Below, piece by piece: positions 63,459 through 64,000 of a DNA stretch of 64,000 nt. The first letter of the stretch is position 1; every line of letters begins with the position of its first letter. Where the stretch lies: assembly GCF_025677645.1 (NCBI RefSeq), contig NZ_CP106879.1, forward strand, positions 992,001 through 1,056,000, in the 5' to 3' direction. Below the pieces are notes generated by a model that saw only the letters and a list, made by a program, of their open reading frames with translations, was not told the DNA's origin and made no database searches. The position numbers and the translations under genes were made by a program. This DNA comes from Curtobacterium poinsettiae. GTDB taxonomy: Bacteria; Actinomycetota; Actinomycetes; Actinomycetales; Microbacteriaceae.

Positions 63459-64000
63459 CCCGCCGACCCCGGACGTGGAGCATCCGGACGCGCACGGCGG
63501 TGACCTTCGCACTCGCGGCGATGGCGTTGGCCGCGGGCGTGGTGGTCTTCAGCAACGTGATGTCCCTGGCCGGCGTCGGCGCCGGACTCGACACCGCAGC
63601 CTTCCGGACGGCGGTCCCGACGCCGGACTTCACGCCGGCGACGCGGGCCCGGGTCGACGGCGGTGCTGCGGGGACGCCCTCGGTCGCGGTGGTCCAGCTC
63701 GTCGCCGTGCAGCAGTGGCAGTGGTCGGCGATCGGCGTCGCGGTCGCCGGGGTCGCGGCGGGCGGCATCGGGTGGGTGCTCAGCCGACGGATGCTCCACC
63801 CGATCGACCGGATCACTGCGACCGCGAACCGGATCTCGGCGTCCAACCTGCACGAACGCATCGCCCTCGACGGCCCCGACGACGAGCTCCGGCGACTGTC
63901 CCGGACCGTCGACGACCTGCTCGACCGGCTGGAGGCCGCCTTCGCCAGCCAGCGGCGCTTCGTCGCGCAGGCCTCGCACGAGCTCCGCACCCCGCTCGCC
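63455..64000 (+). CDS. Sensor histidine kinase (3' end cut by window)
   Basis: Membrane sensor kinase, 182 residues seen. Two membrane helices (about residues 13-35 and 90-110) enclose a small extracellular loop of some 55 residues. A HAMP domain follows (LSRRMLHPIDRITATANRIS), then the HisKA segment with the phospho-accepting His in ASHELRTPLA at the very end of the window. The ATPase domain lies beyond the edge. GTG 63455 overlaps the regulator's stop. It pairs with the response regulator upstream. Confidence 0.94.
   Translation, partial: MTRRPRTWSIRTRTAVTFALAAMALAAGVVVFSNVMSLAGVGAGLDTAAFRTAVPTPDFTPATRARVDGGAAGTPSVAVVQLVAVQQWQWSAIGVAVAGVAAGGIGWVLSRRMLHPIDRITATANRISASNLHERIALDGPDDELRRLSRTVDDLLDRLEAAFASQRRFVAQASHELRTPLA

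Overview
The window is about 64 kb of very GC-rich DNA with strongly GC-biased third codon positions, frequent GTG and TTG starts, and long ATGA/GTGA-coupled operons. The gene content points to a Gram-positive actinobacterium: HspR/HAIR heat-shock control, a Rv2629-like hibernation factor, DUF3151, a fused Wzz/BY-kinase, and an N-domain-less ClpB. A Microbacteriaceae member, perhaps Curtobacterium-like, is my best guess. No rRNA, tRNA, CRISPR array, prophage or insertion sequence was seen, and no gap without a gene exceeds 300 bases.

Positions 1-24.2 kb hold metabolism and uptake. In order: a DedA-like membrane protein (cut by the window edge), an SDR oxidoreductase, an ABC-F ATPase, DUF3151, a CUT1 sugar ABC operon ending in a GH2 beta-galactosidase, a Rv2629-like protein, and a divergent MFS/GntR pair with a clear double operator. 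A 49-codon gene follows, then a LacI-controlled operon: family-5 solute-binding protein, two permeases, a fused double ATPase, an alpha/beta hydrolase and a GH1 beta-glucosidase whose start codon appears to be lost. An ankyrin protein closes this part.

Positions 24.3-38.4 kb form an exopolysaccharide locus. Rightward genes encode a WbpD/WbpE/WbpB/WbpA-like set, predicted to make a diacetamido-uronic acid nucleotide sugar. They are followed by a Wzx-like flippase, a frameshifted glycosyltransferase and a Tat-exported beta-helix protein. Leftward genes encode the Wzz/tyrosine kinase, a priming sugar transferase, two glycosyltransferases and a Wzy-like polymerase.

Positions 38.5-52.4 kb look like a cell-surface region. 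It has a DUF3060 lipoprotein, three large secreted proteins sharing one repeat of about 90 residues (core GTQIVPGT), and a second Tat beta-helix protein paralogous to the one in the polysaccharide locus. The heat-shock operon dnaK-grpE-dnaJ-hspR sits in the middle, with two HAIR elements in front. I infer that the polysaccharide enzymes, beta-helix proteins and repeat proteins build one surface coat; this is the best candidate here for an undescribed system.

Positions 52.5-64 kb carry an RlmG-like methyltransferase, an aldo/keto reductase, a small conserved protein, a GH2 beta-mannosidase, tatA, an MFS exporter, clpB with a perfect HAIR site, a DUF2231 membrane protein, and a two-component system whose kinase runs off the end.
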